Of a stretch of 64,000 nucleotides of DNA, positions 1 to 8,169 are shown one piece after another. The stretch's first letter is position 1. The number at the start of each line of letters is the position of its first letter. Source of the stretch: Porphyromonas levii DSM 23370 (lineage in GTDB: Bacteria > Bacteroidota > Bacteroidia > Bacteroidales > Porphyromonadaceae); contig NZ_KB904203.1 of the NCBI RefSeq assembly GCF_000379925.1, positions 70 through 64,069 of the forward strand. The letters are read 5' to 3'. The notes below the pieces were generated by a model. The model made no database searches and was not told the origin of the DNA. It saw only the letters and a program-made list of their open reading frames with translations. The position numbers and the translations under genes are program-made.

Positions 1-158
1 ACGAGAATGGTCATCACCTCACTGTCTGACATCTTGAACTTTCTATTTCTCCTTGTCTTTGCCTGCCCGTTTTCGATCGAATGAGCTGTCATTGCCTGAT
101 CAAACATTTTGGAGAAATCATCTATAATGCAAAAAACTTCGACTATATTTGTGAACAT
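1..158 (-). CDS. IS982-family transposase, N-terminal part (cut by window edge)
   Basis: Reading the minus strand from an ATG at 158 gives an open frame of 52 codons running off the window. It contains VFCIIDDFSKMFDQAM and then a basic stretch followed by FKMSDSEVMTIL. That layout (hydrophobic-acidic start, basic linker, LSDSEVMTIL-like motif) is typical of the N-terminus of IS982-family transposases. The catalytic DDE part lies outside the window, so intactness cannot be judged. An AAAAGTGGTG / CACCACTTTT inverted pair (159-168 and 218-227) lies just upstream and may mark the element's end or its promoter region. The family call is from motif memory only. Confidence 0.72.
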   Translation of the reverse strand, partial: MFTNIVEVFCIIDDFSKMFDQAMTAHSIENGQAKTRRNRKFKMSDSEVMTIL

Positions 159-823
159 AAAAGTGGTGTTTTGTTTGTTTATCTTCTTGATTATCAACTA
201 TAAAGATACAGATAATTCACCACTTTTCCTAATATAATCACCTCTATTTTAGTCCATTAGAGCAAATTTTTGCCTCTCGTTTTTGTCTCTTTTCTTAGGT
301 CGAACTCACGTTAATATAGATACCTATGCTTAATCCCGACCAGATCGTATTGGGCACGGGAGGAATAGAAGAATAACAACTTGGCATTTTTTCCTCCGCA
401 AAATTAATGAATTACCGCAAGGATTATCCATCTTTCGGAAGCTAATTATAGTGGATATTGCTATGCAAAGAGGTAACATACAAAGCGCTTAGACTGAGGA
501 CAGCGGGAGTAACCCTTTGGTACGGAAGCAAGCCTAAATACCTAAGGCAACGCTGTAGTTTACTTTCATGCATCAAACTCTATTAATCTAGCTCGAAGTG
601 AAGAGCCCTATAATTCATGAACAATAGCGCAATTCCATTTGGGTACTCCCGTGAGCGAAGAAAGTTTCTCCTGCGAGGGACTGGAGTTTCTCCCCTGAGG
701 GACTGGAGTTTCTCCCTTGAGGGACTTAAGTCCCTCAGGGGAGGGAAAAATGGAAGACTAGGTACTACACACCTCCCGAAGCCCAACAACCGAAAACGAC
801 ACAAGCAAGGTGCAACACATACC
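159..823. other. Intergenic region without a convincing gene
   Basis: About 660 bases between the transposase fragment and the rplM promoter. Short open frames here lack family resemblance and codon use like the neighbours. The left part probably contains the outer end of the insertion sequence. The right part holds the 661-750 palindromic repeats annotated separately. I see nothing else I can support. Confidence 0.6.
661..750. repeat. Tandem GAGGGACTGGAGTTTCTCCC-type palindromic repeat
   Basis: Two near-identical units with the core GAGGGACTGGAGTTTCTCCC are followed by a third, diverged unit that ends in the palindrome GAGGGACTTAAGTCCCTC. The unit length is about 22-24 bases. The same family recurs at 30705-30785. 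Both sites are intergenic, as expected for REP-like or small palindromic repeats. Confidence 0.75.
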
Positions 824-854
824 TTTGGTACTTAGCGAAATATTGGTATCTTTG
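824..854 (+). promoter_or_regulatory. Bacteroidota-type promoter for rplM-rpsI
   Basis: TTTG at 824-827, a 19-base spacer, then TATCTTTG at 847-854. This matches the Bacteroidota housekeeping consensus TTTG - about 19 - TAnnTTTG. The predicted transcript start near 861 gives a leader of about 150 nt before rplM. Confidence 0.75.
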
Positions 855-861
855 CAAGCCG

Positions 862-1012
862 ATTATTATCAAGAGAGAAGTATTGGCTTGGACTTGGTTC
901 GGGTACCCACTCCTAACAAATACAAGGAGTCGATTAGCACTCACGCCCTTACCGTTGGCTAAGTAGTTCACTTCCAGTTTGATTGTAAAACAAAATAACA
1001 AAGTAAATAATA
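862..1012 (+). promoter_or_regulatory. Long 5' leader of rplM, possible L13 autoregulatory leader
   Basis: About 150 nt lie between the predicted transcript start and the GTG of rplM. The leader contains a hairpin with ACTCCT at 909-914 and AGGAGT at 925-930. Structured L13 leaders have been proposed in Bacteroidia. Whether this one matches that model is an inference I cannot test here. Confidence 0.35.
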
Positions 1013-1468
1013 GTGGATACTTTGAGTTATAAGACCATTTCTGCTAACAAGGCAACTGCGCAGAAGGAATGGGTAGTAGTGGATGCTACAGGACATTCAC
1101 TAGGTCGTTTGGCTAGTGAGGTAGCTAAGATTCTAAGAGGCAAGCACAAGGCTAGCTTCACTCCTCACGTAGACTGTGGCGACAACGTGATCATTATCAA
1201 TGCCGAGAAGGCAGTACTTACTGGTACCAAGTGGACCGAGCGCAAGTACCTCAGCTACTCTCTCTACCCTGGTGGTCAGAAGGAGATGAGCCCAGAGCGT
1301 ATGGTGAAGGTTCGCGGTTGGGACGCGCTCTACCGCAAGGTAGTAAAGGGTATGCTACCAAAGAATAAGCTCAGCGCACAGCTACTCAAGAACCTCTATA
1401 TCTATGAGGGTGCAGAGCACAAGCACGAGGCACAGCAGCCACGTACTATCGAAATCAAAACCAGATAA
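1013..1468 (+). CDS. rplM: 50S ribosomal protein L13 (uL13)
   Basis: A 151-residue protein that binds 23S rRNA early in large-subunit assembly. The body contains HSLGRLASEVAKILRGK, FTPHVDCGDNVIIINAEK, the YPGGQ element and GMLPKNKLSAQLLKNLYIYEG, all characteristic of L13. The start is GTG, because the N-terminus MDTLSYKTISANKAT is that of Bacteroidota L13 proteins. No strong Shine-Dalgarno site precedes it, as is usual in this phylum. The stop is 16 bases before rpsI, the conserved L13-S9 pairing, so the two are co-transcribed. Confidence 0.97.
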   Translation: MDTLSYKTISANKATAQKEWVVVDATGHSLGRLASEVAKILRGKHKASFTPHVDCGDNVIIINAEKAVLTGTKWTERKYLSYSLYPGGQKEMSPERMVKVRGWDALYRKVVKGMLPKNKLSAQLLKNLYIYEGAEHKHEAQQPRTIEIKTR

Positions 1469-1484
1469 GTAGAAAGAACAAGAC

Positions 1485-1871
1485 ATGGAAATTATCAATG
1501 CTTTAGGCAGAAGAAAAGCGGCTGTAGCACGTGTCTATCTACGTGCTGGTAGCGGTAAGATCACTATCAATGGCAAGGAGATTGAGGGTTATTTCCCTAA
1601 TCCACTCCTACAGTTCGTAGTACGTCAGCCACTCGCTAAGCTAGGTGTAGAAGGCAACTACGACATCAAGATCAACCTTAAGGGCGGTGGCTATACCGGT
1701 CAGAGCGAGGCAGCTCGCCTAGGTATCGCTCGCGCACTAGTCAAGATCAACCCAGAGGATAAGGCTGCACTCAAGGCAGAGGGCTTCATGACTCGCGACT
1801 CACGTTCTGTAGAGCGTAAGAAGCCAGGTCAGCCAGGTGCACGTCGTAGATTCCAGTTCTCTAAGCGTTAA
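1485..1871 (+). CDS. rpsI: 30S ribosomal protein S9 (uS9)
   Basis: A 128-residue small-subunit protein whose basic tail reaches the P-site tRNA. Visible landmarks are NALGRRKAAVARVYLRAGSG at the N-terminus, GGGYTGQSEAARLGIARALV in the middle, and the basic end RRRFQFSKR, in which the final Arg is the tRNA-contacting residue. Length is normal for the family. It lies 16 bases after rplM and shares its promoter. Confidence 0.97.
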   Translation: MEIINALGRRKAAVARVYLRAGSGKITINGKEIEGYFPNPLLQFVVRQPLAKLGVEGNYDIKINLKGGGYTGQSEAARLGIARALVKINPEDKAALKAEGFMTRDSRSVERKKPGQPGARRRFQFSKR

Positions 1872-2015
1872 TCGCTGGTACTGGTACTCGGCAAGAGATA
1901 CTCGTTTAGATTCTAAGCTCGGAAGATGGTTCATGCACTCTGCATAGCCCTACTTCCGAAGCTGGGTTCAAGACGATTGAGGAACTAAACAATTAAAAAG
2001 AAAGAAAAAAAAGAA

Positions 2016-2882
2016 ATGTCTACAAAGGTAACATTTGATCAGCTCCTAGAGGCTGGATCGCACTTCGGTCACCTCACCCGTAGGTGGAACCCTGCTATGG
2101 CTCCTTACATCTTTATGGAGCGCAATGGCATTCATATCATCGACCTCCACAAGACTGTGGCTAAGGTAGAGGAAGCTGCAGAGGCTATCAAGAAGATGGC
2201 TCAGCAGGGCAAGACCATCCTATTCGTAGGTACTAAGAAGCAGGCTAAGGATGTCATCGCAGAGCACATGAAGGAAGCAGGTATGCCATACGTAACCGAG
2301 CGCTGGCCCGGTGGTATGCTCACCAACTTCCCTACTATCCGCAAGACTGTAAGCAAGATGGACAGCATCGATAAGATGATGACCGATGGCACATTTGAGA
2401 ACCTCTCTAAGCGCGAGAAGCTACAGATCACTCGTCAGCGTGAGAAGCTAGAGACCAACTTCGGTTCTATCAAGAACATGAAGGCAATCCCTTCTGCTAT
2501 CTTCGTAGTAGACGTATGCAACGAGCATATCGCTATCCGCGAGGCACTTCGCCTAGGTATTCCAATCTTCGCTATGTGCGATACCAATGCCAACCCTAAG
2601 GATATCGACTTCGTAATCCCAGCTAACGACGATGCAACTACATCTATTGATGTTATCGTAGGTGCAATGGCTGAGGCAATCAAGGAAGGCTCTATGGAGC
2701 GTAAGATTGCTGTAGCCGATGAGAGAGCAGCAGCTCAGCAGGCTGAAGGTGAGGGCGAAGGCGAAGGTCGTCGCCGTGGTGGCAAGGGCGTTCGTCGCGA
2801 GCGCATCAAGCGTGAGGACAACGATGCCATGAACGCTCGTCTTGCTGGCAAGTTCGCTAGTGAGGACGAAGACGAGAAGTAA
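2016..2882 (+). CDS. rpsB: 30S ribosomal protein S2 (uS2)
   Basis: A 288-residue small-subunit protein. GSHFGHLTRRWNPAMAPYI, IHIIDLHKT, the RWPGGMLTNF motif and IPIFAMCDTN are diagnostic of S2. The C-terminus carries a charged Glu/Gly/Arg-rich extension (about residues 235-288), making it longer than the ~240-residue E. coli protein; this is common in Bacteroidota. The 144-base gap after rpsI contains CGGAAG and CTTCCG arms that could form a leader hairpin, a weak observation. tsf follows 163 bases downstream, the classic rpsB-tsf order. Confidence 0.97.
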   Translation: MSTKVTFDQLLEAGSHFGHLTRRWNPAMAPYIFMERNGIHIIDLHKTVAKVEEAAEAIKKMAQQGKTILFVGTKKQAKDVIAEHMKEAGMPYVTERWPGGMLTNFPTIRKTVSKMDSIDKMMTDGTFENLSKREKLQITRQREKLETNFGSIKNMKAIPSAIFVVDVCNEHIAIREALRLGIPIFAMCDTNANPKDIDFVIPANDDATTSIDVIVGAMAEAIKEGSMERKIAVADERAAAQQAEGEGEGEGRRRGGKGVRRERIKREDNDAMNARLAGKFASEDEDEK

Positions 2883-2951
2883 GCTAGGCACAGTAGGCAA
2901 TACCAAATGGATATAGCAATAAAGAGCTAAGGAATTTGGATGCACAAGGAT

Positions 2952-3005
2952 AAAGCACCTTTTTGCCCTACTGGAGCGATACTCCTTGGGACAAGGAGGT
3001 GCTTT
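2952..3005 (+). promoter_or_regulatory. Stem-loop between rpsB and tsf
   Basis: AAAGCACCT at 2952-2960 pairs with AGGTGCTTT at 2997-3005, with an inner GGAG/CTCC stem at about 2973-2985. No T-run follows, so it looks more like an attenuator, processing site or protein-binding structure than a terminator. It lies 40 bases before the tsf start. Confidence 0.5.
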
Positions 3006-3045
3006 CAAGTTTGATTTGTAACACACATATATATAGGAAAGAATT

Positions 3046-3870
3046 ATGGCAGTATCAATGCAAGACATCAAGCACCTACGTGACCTCACTGGTGCGGGTA
3101 TGATGGACGTAAAAAAGGCTCTTGAAGAGGCAGCTGGCGACCAGGAGAAAGCAATGGAGATTCTCCGCAAGAAGGGTCAGGCTATCGCAGCTAAGCGCTC
3201 TGACCGTGAGGCATCTGAGGGATGCGTACTTACGCATGCAGAGAATGGCGTAGCTACGATGGTAGCACTCAAGTGCGAGACCGACTTCGTAGCTAAGAAC
3301 GAGGACTTTATCAAGCTTACTCAGGAGATCCTAGACAAGGCGGTAGCAGAGAAGCCAGCTAATCTTGAGGCACTACTCTCACTTCAGATCAATGGTCTCA
3401 CTATTGAGGCTCATATCACTGAGCGCTCTGGTGTAACTGGTGAGAAGATGGAGATTGGCTCATACGAGCAGTTCACCGCTCCTGTAGTTTCATCTTACGT
3501 ACACGCTGGTAACAAACTAGGAGTAATTGTAGGCTTCAATGAGGCTGTCAACGAGGAGTTTGCTAAGGAGATTGCGATGCAGATCGCTTCTATGAACCCA
3601 GTAGCAGTAGACGAGGCTGGTGTACCAGAGAACATCAAGCAGCAGGAGCTTCAGATTGCTATGGATAAGGCTCGTGAGGCAGGTAAGCCAGAGAACCTAC
3701 TAGAGCGTATCGCTCAGGGTAGCCTAGAGAAGTACTACAAGGAGAATACCCTCCTAAAGCAGGAGTTCGTATTCGCCGAGGATAAGAAGAATGTAGGAGA
3801 TGCACTAAAGGCAGCGTCTAAGACCCTTAGCGTAACTACCTTCAAGCGCTTCAACCTCAACCAAGACTAA
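3046..3870 (+). CDS. tsf: Elongation factor Ts
   Basis: A 274-residue guanine-nucleotide exchange factor for EF-Tu. The N-terminal UBA-like segment reads IKHLRDLTGAGMMDVKKALE, followed by KKGQAIAAKRSDREASEG and the TDFV motif in CETDFVAKN that contacts EF-Tu. The core and the HIAMQIA-type second subdomain (here AKEIAMQIASMNPVAV) are present. The length suits the single-coiled-coil bacterial form. It sits downstream of rpsB as in most bacteria and is followed by a clear terminator. Confidence 0.97.
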   Translation: MAVSMQDIKHLRDLTGAGMMDVKKALEEAAGDQEKAMEILRKKGQAIAAKRSDREASEGCVLTHAENGVATMVALKCETDFVAKNEDFIKLTQEILDKAVAEKPANLEALLSLQINGLTIEAHITERSGVTGEKMEIGSYEQFTAPVVSSYVHAGNKLGVIVGFNEAVNEEFAKEIAMQIASMNPVAVDEAGVPENIKQQELQIAMDKAREAGKPENLLERIAQGSLEKYYKENTLLKQEFVFAEDKKNVGDALKAASKTLSVTTFKRFNLNQD

Positions 3871-3898
3871 TCCAGTCTCTTATACTGAGATAGACAGT

Positions 3899-3940
3899 AA
3901 GGCAGGTAAGCCAAACGGCTTGCTTGCCTTTACTTTATTT
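3899..3940 (+). terminator. Rho-independent terminator after tsf
   Basis: AAGGCAGGTAAGCC at 3899-3912 and GGCTTGCTTGCCTT at 3917-3930 form a 14-bp stem with two G-T pairs and an AAAC loop. It is followed by the T-rich tract TACTTTATTTTC. Confidence 0.82.
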
Positions 3941-3971
3941 TCAATACAGCCGCCATGCCAAGAGCTCTGTA

Positions 3972-4001
3972 TTGGAGATTAGGAAATTATTAGTACTTTT
4001 G
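3972..4001 (+). promoter_or_regulatory. Promoter of the rsmI-crcB operon
   Basis: TTGG at 3972-3975, an 18-base spacer, then TACTTTTG at 3994-4001, fitting TTG - 18/19 - TAnnTTTG. The predicted transcript start is near 4008, just before the first gene of the operon. Confidence 0.7.
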
Positions 4002-4026
4002 CACAATAGGGCAATAATAAGGTTGA

Positions 4027-4677
4027 GTGAACAAACTTGGAGGTATGCAGAACGGTAGAGAACAACAAGGGTTACTCCAGAGGATAGATCAGATGATGGA
4101 GGAGCTGCAGTTACTACGTCGGGAGGTCGCTGACTTACTCGTGCGAGAGACGGAGGCAAATGCAAAAGCGGCGTCTGCGACAACCGCAACTAAGGTCGCC
4201 GTTGCTGCCCGTGAGAAGACTGCCGCAGAGCTGGAGTCTCTAGCGAAGTCCAACCCCTCCCTTTCAGGGATTTCTAGCCTTGAAGAGCTTAATACGCTCG
4301 ACTTTGTGAGAGGAGAAGAGCAACCTATGGAGGCACCTAGCGAGGAGCCAATATTGGATTTCATAGCGAAAACTCATCCTGAAGCGAAGATAGACGAACT
4401 ATTTGTAGCGCGTGGCTCAGAGGAAGTATTGGAGTCGGCTTTCGAGCCTGCACTTCACTTCGACCTCATTGACAACCTTACGATTGCTGACAAGTACCTT
4501 TTTGCCAACGAACTTTTCTTTGGCAATCAGGCAGACCTCATAGAAATGCTTGAGGAGGTAGAGAGAATGAGTAGCTGGAGCCAGGTGGAGCACTACCTAT
4601 ATGACGTACGTGGCTTTGGGAAAGACGAAGAGTCGGCAAAGTTGCTAGCGACTTTCATACAGGAACACGGCCGATAA
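4027..4677 (+). CDS. Hypothetical coiled-coil protein upstream of rsmI
   Basis: A 216-residue soluble protein I do not recognise by function. Residues about 15-75 are Ala/Glu/Lys-rich and predicted coiled coil. The C-terminal 80 residues contain IADKYLFANELFFGNQADLIEML and a W-S-Q-V-E-H-Y-L segment, which I associate with a conserved Bacteroidota family of unknown role. The start could be GTG 4027 or ATG 4045. GGAGG at 4039-4043 is too close to the ATG to be a normal ribosome-binding site, so I keep the GTG with low certainty. It is the first gene of a six-gene operon, four bases before rsmI. Confidence 0.75.
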   Translation: MNKLGGMQNGREQQGLLQRIDQMMEELQLLRREVADLLVRETEANAKAASATTATKVAVAAREKTAAELESLAKSNPSLSGISSLEELNTLDFVRGEEQPMEAPSEEPILDFIAKTHPEAKIDELFVARGSEEVLESAFEPALHFDLIDNLTIADKYLFANELFFGNQADLIEMLEEVERMSSWSQVEHYLYDVRGFGKDEESAKLLATFIQEHGR

Positions 4678-4681
4678 AGGT

Positions 4682-5407
4682 ATGCCACATCCACTCGTAG
4701 TCATACCTACACCGGTAGGCAATCTGGAGGATATTACGCTCCGTGCCATTCGACTACTGAAAGAAGCAGATATCGTCTATGCCGAGGATACACGTACTAC
4801 AGCGAGGGTCTTTCAAGAATATGAGATAACAACCCCATTACGAAGTTTTCATATTCATAATGAACACAACATGGCTACGGAGGTAGCCAACCGAGTGGAG
4901 CAAGGCGAAAGAGTAGCTTTGGTATCGGACGCTGGCACACCTGGGATATCGGATCCGGGCTTTATGGCGGTACGGGCTTGCCTTGAGAGAGCTTTGGAAG
5001 TAACCTGCTTGCCAGGGGCAACAGCGTTTGTCCCCGCACTAGTGGCATCGGGGCTTCCAAGTGAACGTTTCTTCTTCGAGGGCTTTCTCCCGAATAAGAA
5101 AGGACGCCAGAGCCGAATTGAGGGACTATTAGAGCGGGAGGTGACGACTATTTTTTACGAATCGCCTAAGCGACTAGTAAAACTACTGGGGGAGATAAAG
5201 GAAATACTGGGAGAGGAGAGAGTAGTGGCAGTAGCTCGAGAGATAAGCAAACGTTACGAGGAGTTTCAGAGAGGTAGCGTAGCAGAGGTACTGACCTACT
5301 ATAGTGAGCATGAACCATTAGGAGAAATAGTGGTGTTGGTCGCTCCTAAGACTAAGGAGGAGCGGGTGCACCAAAACAAGTATAAGAACAATTTTAAAGA
5401 AAATTGA
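4682..5407 (+). CDS. rsmI: 16S rRNA (cytidine1402-2'-O)-methyltransferase
   Basis: A 241-residue SAM-dependent methyltransferase of the tetrapyrrole-methylase fold that modifies C1402 in the decoding centre. Visible motifs are VIPTPVGNLEDITLRAIRLL at the N-terminus, YAEDTRTT, VSDAGTPGISDPGF (SAM loop) and CLPGATAFVPALVASGLP. FYESPKRL and the terminal GEIVVLVAP complete the pattern. It is slightly shorter than the E. coli enzyme. It overlaps or abuts the next gene (stop at 5405-5407). Confidence 0.95.
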   Translation: MPHPLVVIPTPVGNLEDITLRAIRLLKEADIVYAEDTRTTARVFQEYEITTPLRSFHIHNEHNMATEVANRVEQGERVALVSDAGTPGISDPGFMAVRACLERALEVTCLPGATAFVPALVASGLPSERFFFEGFLPNKKGRQSRIEGLLEREVTTIFYESPKRLVKLLGEIKEILGEERVVAVAREISKRYEEFQRGSVAEVLTYYSEHEPLGEIVVLVAPKTKEERVHQNKYKNNFKEN

Positions 5408-5409
5408 AC

Positions 5410-6294
5410 ATGAAACGTATCATAACATTAGTGGCCGTCACTTCGACTATGGTATTGGGCTTTACCGCCTGTGATGGTAAAGGGTCTTCGTATAGCAAGC
5501 TACAAGCAAGCTACGACTCTCTATTGGTACAAAACACTCGCAGCCAGCAAGAGCTAGAGGGTGTACTCGGGCTCATCATGGATGTGGAGACTGAGATAAA
5601 CAAGGTAAATGCAGCGGAGAACAAACTTCGTATGGGACAGGCCAGAGGAGAGTTCTCCGAGAACGATCGTCAGCAATTGCTCGACGACATTCGCTCTATG
5701 ACCTCTTCTCTAGAGGAGAGCAAGAGTGAGCTAGCGAAGAAGCTCGATGAGCTAAAGAAGAAGGATATCAATATCAGTAGCCTCAATAAGAAGATTAGCC
5801 AGTTACAGCAGCAAATAGTGCAGAAGGAGAATACCATTGCCCAAATGACTGCTGCACTTGCATCTCGCGACTCTTTGATAAACGTACAAGGCGCTCAGAT
5901 TAGTGACCTAAACGAGACCAAGGGGATGCAGGAGACAACTATTGCGCTTCAGGATCGCACCATTGCGAGCCAAGACAAGCGTCTCCACACTGCCTACTAC
6001 TGCTTCGGCACCAATGCCGAGCTTAAGGAGCAGGGTATCATCAAGGGTGGTGGTCTATTTAGCCGCACAGAGGTACTCCCTGAGGGTTACAACAAAGACT
6101 ACATGATGCGCATCGACATCCGTGAGGTAGACGAGATTCCTCTATTCGCACCTAAGGCGAAGCTCCTCACAGACCACCCAAGTAGCTCATACGAGCTCAT
6201 CAAGGACGGTAATAAGAACCTTATCCTCAAGATTAAAAATACTGAGAGCTTCTGGAGTCGTGGTAAGAACCTTGTAGTAGAGGTTATCTTGTAG
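5410..6294 (+). CDS. Coiled-coil lipoprotein (possible Cbp1-type surface protein)
   Basis: About 294 residues. The start ATG 5410 begins a lipoprotein signal: basic MKR, a hydrophobic stretch and the lipobox LGFTAC, with Cys near residue 20. Residues about 30-190 are a long coiled coil with IASQDKRLHTAYYCFGT at its end. The C-terminal domain contains LFSRTEVLPEGYNKDYMMRI and LLTDHPSSSYELIKD. I recall this C-terminal pattern from Bacteroidota proteins annotated as Cbp1-family collagen-binding adhesins, but that is only a recollection. It shares its last base with the next gene's start codon, so it is translated within the same operon. Confidence 0.85.
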   Translation: MKRIITLVAVTSTMVLGFTACDGKGSSYSKLQASYDSLLVQNTRSQQELEGVLGLIMDVETEINKVNAAENKLRMGQARGEFSENDRQQLLDDIRSMTSSLEESKSELAKKLDELKKKDINISSLNKKISQLQQQIVQKENTIAQMTAALASRDSLINVQGAQISDLNETKGMQETTIALQDRTIASQDKRLHTAYYCFGTNAELKEQGIIKGGGLFSRTEVLPEGYNKDYMMRIDIREVDEIPLFAPKAKLLTDHPSSSYELIKDGNKNLILKIKNTESFWSRGKNLVVEVIL

Positions 6295-6998
6295 TGTACA
6301 AGACCATACTGATAGACCTAGACGATACGCTCTGGGCTACCCAGCAAAACAATAAAGAGGCAATCCACGAGCTCTACCACTCTGAGGGGTGGAGCAGTGG
6401 ATATGCCTCTTTTGATGATTTCTGGCAGCAGTACTACCCCAACAATGAGGAGCTATGGCGGCTCTACCGCCATGGAGCTATCACCAAGCACGAGCTTACA
6501 CTGCGGCGCTTTACCCAACCGCTTGTAGGGTTCAGATCCTACAGTGAGGACGAGATACTAGAGCTCAACAAGCACTTTCTGCACCTCTCCTCACATAAGA
6601 CCGGTCTTATTGATGGTGCTATTGAACTACTGAAATACCTCAAGACGCTCTACCAAGTGGTGATCATTTCCAATGGTTTCATAGAGGTGCAGCACTGTAA
6701 GCTGGAGGTATCGGGGCTAGCGCCCTACATTGACCAGGTCGTACTGAGCGAACAGATAGGAGTCAGTAAGCCCTACAAAGAGATATTTGACTACGCTCTG
6801 AGTAAGACCCATACACGCCGAGACGAAGCCATCATGGTAGGCGATAGTTGGGATGCCGATATCCAAGGGGCACAGAATGCCAAGTTGCCAAGTATATGGT
6901 TCAACCCATCGAACCTTCCTATGCCCCAAGCAGAACTACGCTACCCTGTACAGGTAGCCACTCACTTATCTGATATTCCATCACAACTCTGGAGATAA
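6294..6998 (+). CDS. YjjG-family HAD phosphatase (noncanonical pyrimidine nucleotidase)
   Basis: A 234-residue haloacid-dehalogenase hydrolase expected to dephosphorylate nucleoside monophosphates and clear unusual pyrimidine nucleotides. HAD motif I is LIDLDDTLW at residues 6-14 (nucleophile Asp). Motif II is VVIISNGF, the motif III lysine is in GVSKPYKEIF, and motif IV is MVGDSWDADIQGA. A helical cap lies between motifs I and II. It starts at a GTG whose G is the last base of the preceding stop codon (TAGTG), so it is translationally coupled. The exact substrate is inferred from family. Confidence 0.88.
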   Translation: MYKTILIDLDDTLWATQQNNKEAIHELYHSEGWSSGYASFDDFWQQYYPNNEELWRLYRHGAITKHELTLRRFTQPLVGFRSYSEDEILELNKHFLHLSSHKTGLIDGAIELLKYLKTLYQVVIISNGFIEVQHCKLEVSGLAPYIDQVVLSEQIGVSKPYKEIFDYALSKTHTRRDEAIMVGDSWDADIQGAQNAKLPSIWFNPSNLPMPQAELRYPVQVATHLSDIPSQLWR

Positions 6999-7002
6999 AC
7001 GA

Positions 7003-7716
7003 ATGAAGAGACATATACTACCCCTATGCATAGGAGCACTCTTCCTAATAGCTAGTGCTACACCGGTTAAGGAAGGAGAGCCAGTGACACCCGACCAAGA
7101 GACGGTGTCCGTAGACAGTTGTTGCCTCCTCTACGAAGGCTTAGGTCTTGAGGGGAAGATAAATGAAGAGATATTCCGTACCGCCTTCAGTGGATACCAA
7201 CAGATAGAAGGGCGCAAGCGCGATGTCCTCACCCTTATTGACTTCACCAAGCCTTCCAATGAGAAAAGGCTCTATGTGATAGACATGAAACAGAAGAAAC
7301 TCCTCTTCGAGAGCGTAGTTGCCCACGGACGAGGGAGCGGAGAGCTCTATGCTACCACCTTCTCCAATAAACCCAATAGCCACCAAAGCTCCCTGGGCTT
7401 TTACCTGACAGCCGAAACCTACCAAGGCAATAACGGCTACTCGCTTCGTCTCGATGGACTAGAGAGTGGGCTCAACGACAATGCTCGCTCACGTGCGATA
7501 GTAATCCACGGCGCTAGATACGCTAATCCTACGGTATGCCATGGCGGGAATAGACTAGGGCGGAGCTTCGGTTGCCCTGCCCTCCCTGAGGCACTAAATA
7601 AGCCTATCATCGACGCTATCAAAGGCGGGAGCCTACTCTTCATCTACGCCGAAGACCCTACCTACCTCGCTAAGAGTCGGCTCATAGAGCCCCATACCAC
7701 CTCTACCGCTTCATGA
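7003..7716 (+). CDS. Murein L,D-transpeptidase catalytic-domain (YkuD_2) protein
   Basis: A 237-residue exported protein with an N-terminal signal (MKRHILPLCIGALFLIASA). The catalytic region has YVIDMKQKKLLFESVVAHG, SSLGFYLTAETYQGNNGYSL, the histidine in AIVIHGARYA, and the Cys-containing GRSFGCPALP near residue 187. These are the His-Cys active-site elements of YkuD-type domains, which form or cleave L,D-crosslinks in peptidoglycan. The stop overlaps the crcB start by four bases (ATGA). Periplasmic location is inferred from the signal peptide. Confidence 0.88.
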   Translation: MKRHILPLCIGALFLIASATPVKEGEPVTPDQETVSVDSCCLLYEGLGLEGKINEEIFRTAFSGYQQIEGRKRDVLTLIDFTKPSNEKRLYVIDMKQKKLLFESVVAHGRGSGELYATTFSNKPNSHQSSLGFYLTAETYQGNNGYSLRLDGLESGLNDNARSRAIVIHGARYANPTVCHGGNRLGRSFGCPALPEALNKPIIDAIKGGSLLFIYAEDPTYLAKSRLIEPHTTSTAS

Positions 7717-8078
7717 CCTTCCTTTACGTAGCTCTTGGTGGTGGCATTGGCGCAGTAGCGCGCTACTGCGTCTCGCTACTACTCGCACAGCATACCAATG
7801 CTCCTTCTTGGGGAAGCACCTTACTAGTCAATATTGTCGGTAGTCTACTCATCGGGCTATTCTACGGCTATCTACAGCGACATGGCTTGGGTAATAGCCT
7901 TTGGAGCCTACTTCTTATCACAGGCTTCTGCGGTGGCTTCACCACCTTTAGCACCTTTAGCCTCGATCTCTTCCGAGTGCTATCTGAGGGGCAATACCTC
8001 ACCGCTTTCCTCTACCCCCTACTCTCCGTGGTGCTCTCCTTTGCGGCATTAACACTAGGGTTACTAGCCACTAAGTAA
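7713..8078 (+). CDS. crcB: Fluoride channel CrcB/Fluc
   Basis: A 121-residue membrane protein with four predicted transmembrane helices. It exports fluoride as an antiparallel dimer. Family signatures are GGGIGAVARYCVSLL at the N-terminus, LLVNIVGSLLIGLFYGY in helix 2, and GFCGGFTTFSTFSLD in helix 3. The last holds the phenylalanine box and the sodium-binding GFxGGxTTFS element. It is the last gene of the operon and overlaps the preceding gene. I saw no fluoride riboswitch upstream of the operon. Confidence 0.95.
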   Translation: MTFLYVALGGGIGAVARYCVSLLLAQHTNAPSWGSTLLVNIVGSLLIGLFYGYLQRHGLGNSLWSLLLITGFCGGFTTFSTFSLDLFRVLSEGQYLTAFLYPLLSVVLSFAALTLGLLATK

Positions 8079-8102
8079 AGAAGAAGCCAGTACATACAGA
8101 TA

Positions 8103-8146
8103 AAGACGGCTACGCAGTCCCTTCTTGGGTGCTGCGTAGCCGTCTT
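8103..8146. terminator. Bidirectional terminator between crcB and the EF-G-like gene
   Basis: AAGACGGCTACGCAG at 8103-8117 and CTGCGTAGCCGTCTT at 8132-8146 are perfect 15-bp arms. TTTTATT follows on the plus strand and TTTATCTG on the minus strand. It serves two convergent genes. Confidence 0.9.
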
Positions 8147-8169
8147 TTATTGAATAGGGAAAGAGGGCC

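Noticed and set aside
765-1001. Short minus-strand frame over the rplM leader
   Set aside because: It opposes a strong promoter and leader and has no recognisable motif.
2553-3170. 205-codon minus-strand frame across rpsB-tsf
   Set aside because: It is a shadow of the two conserved ribosomal genes.
7713-8078. Fluoride riboswitch controlling crcB
   Set aside because: crcB is the last gene of a tight operon and overlaps its neighbour, leaving no leader for a riboswitch.
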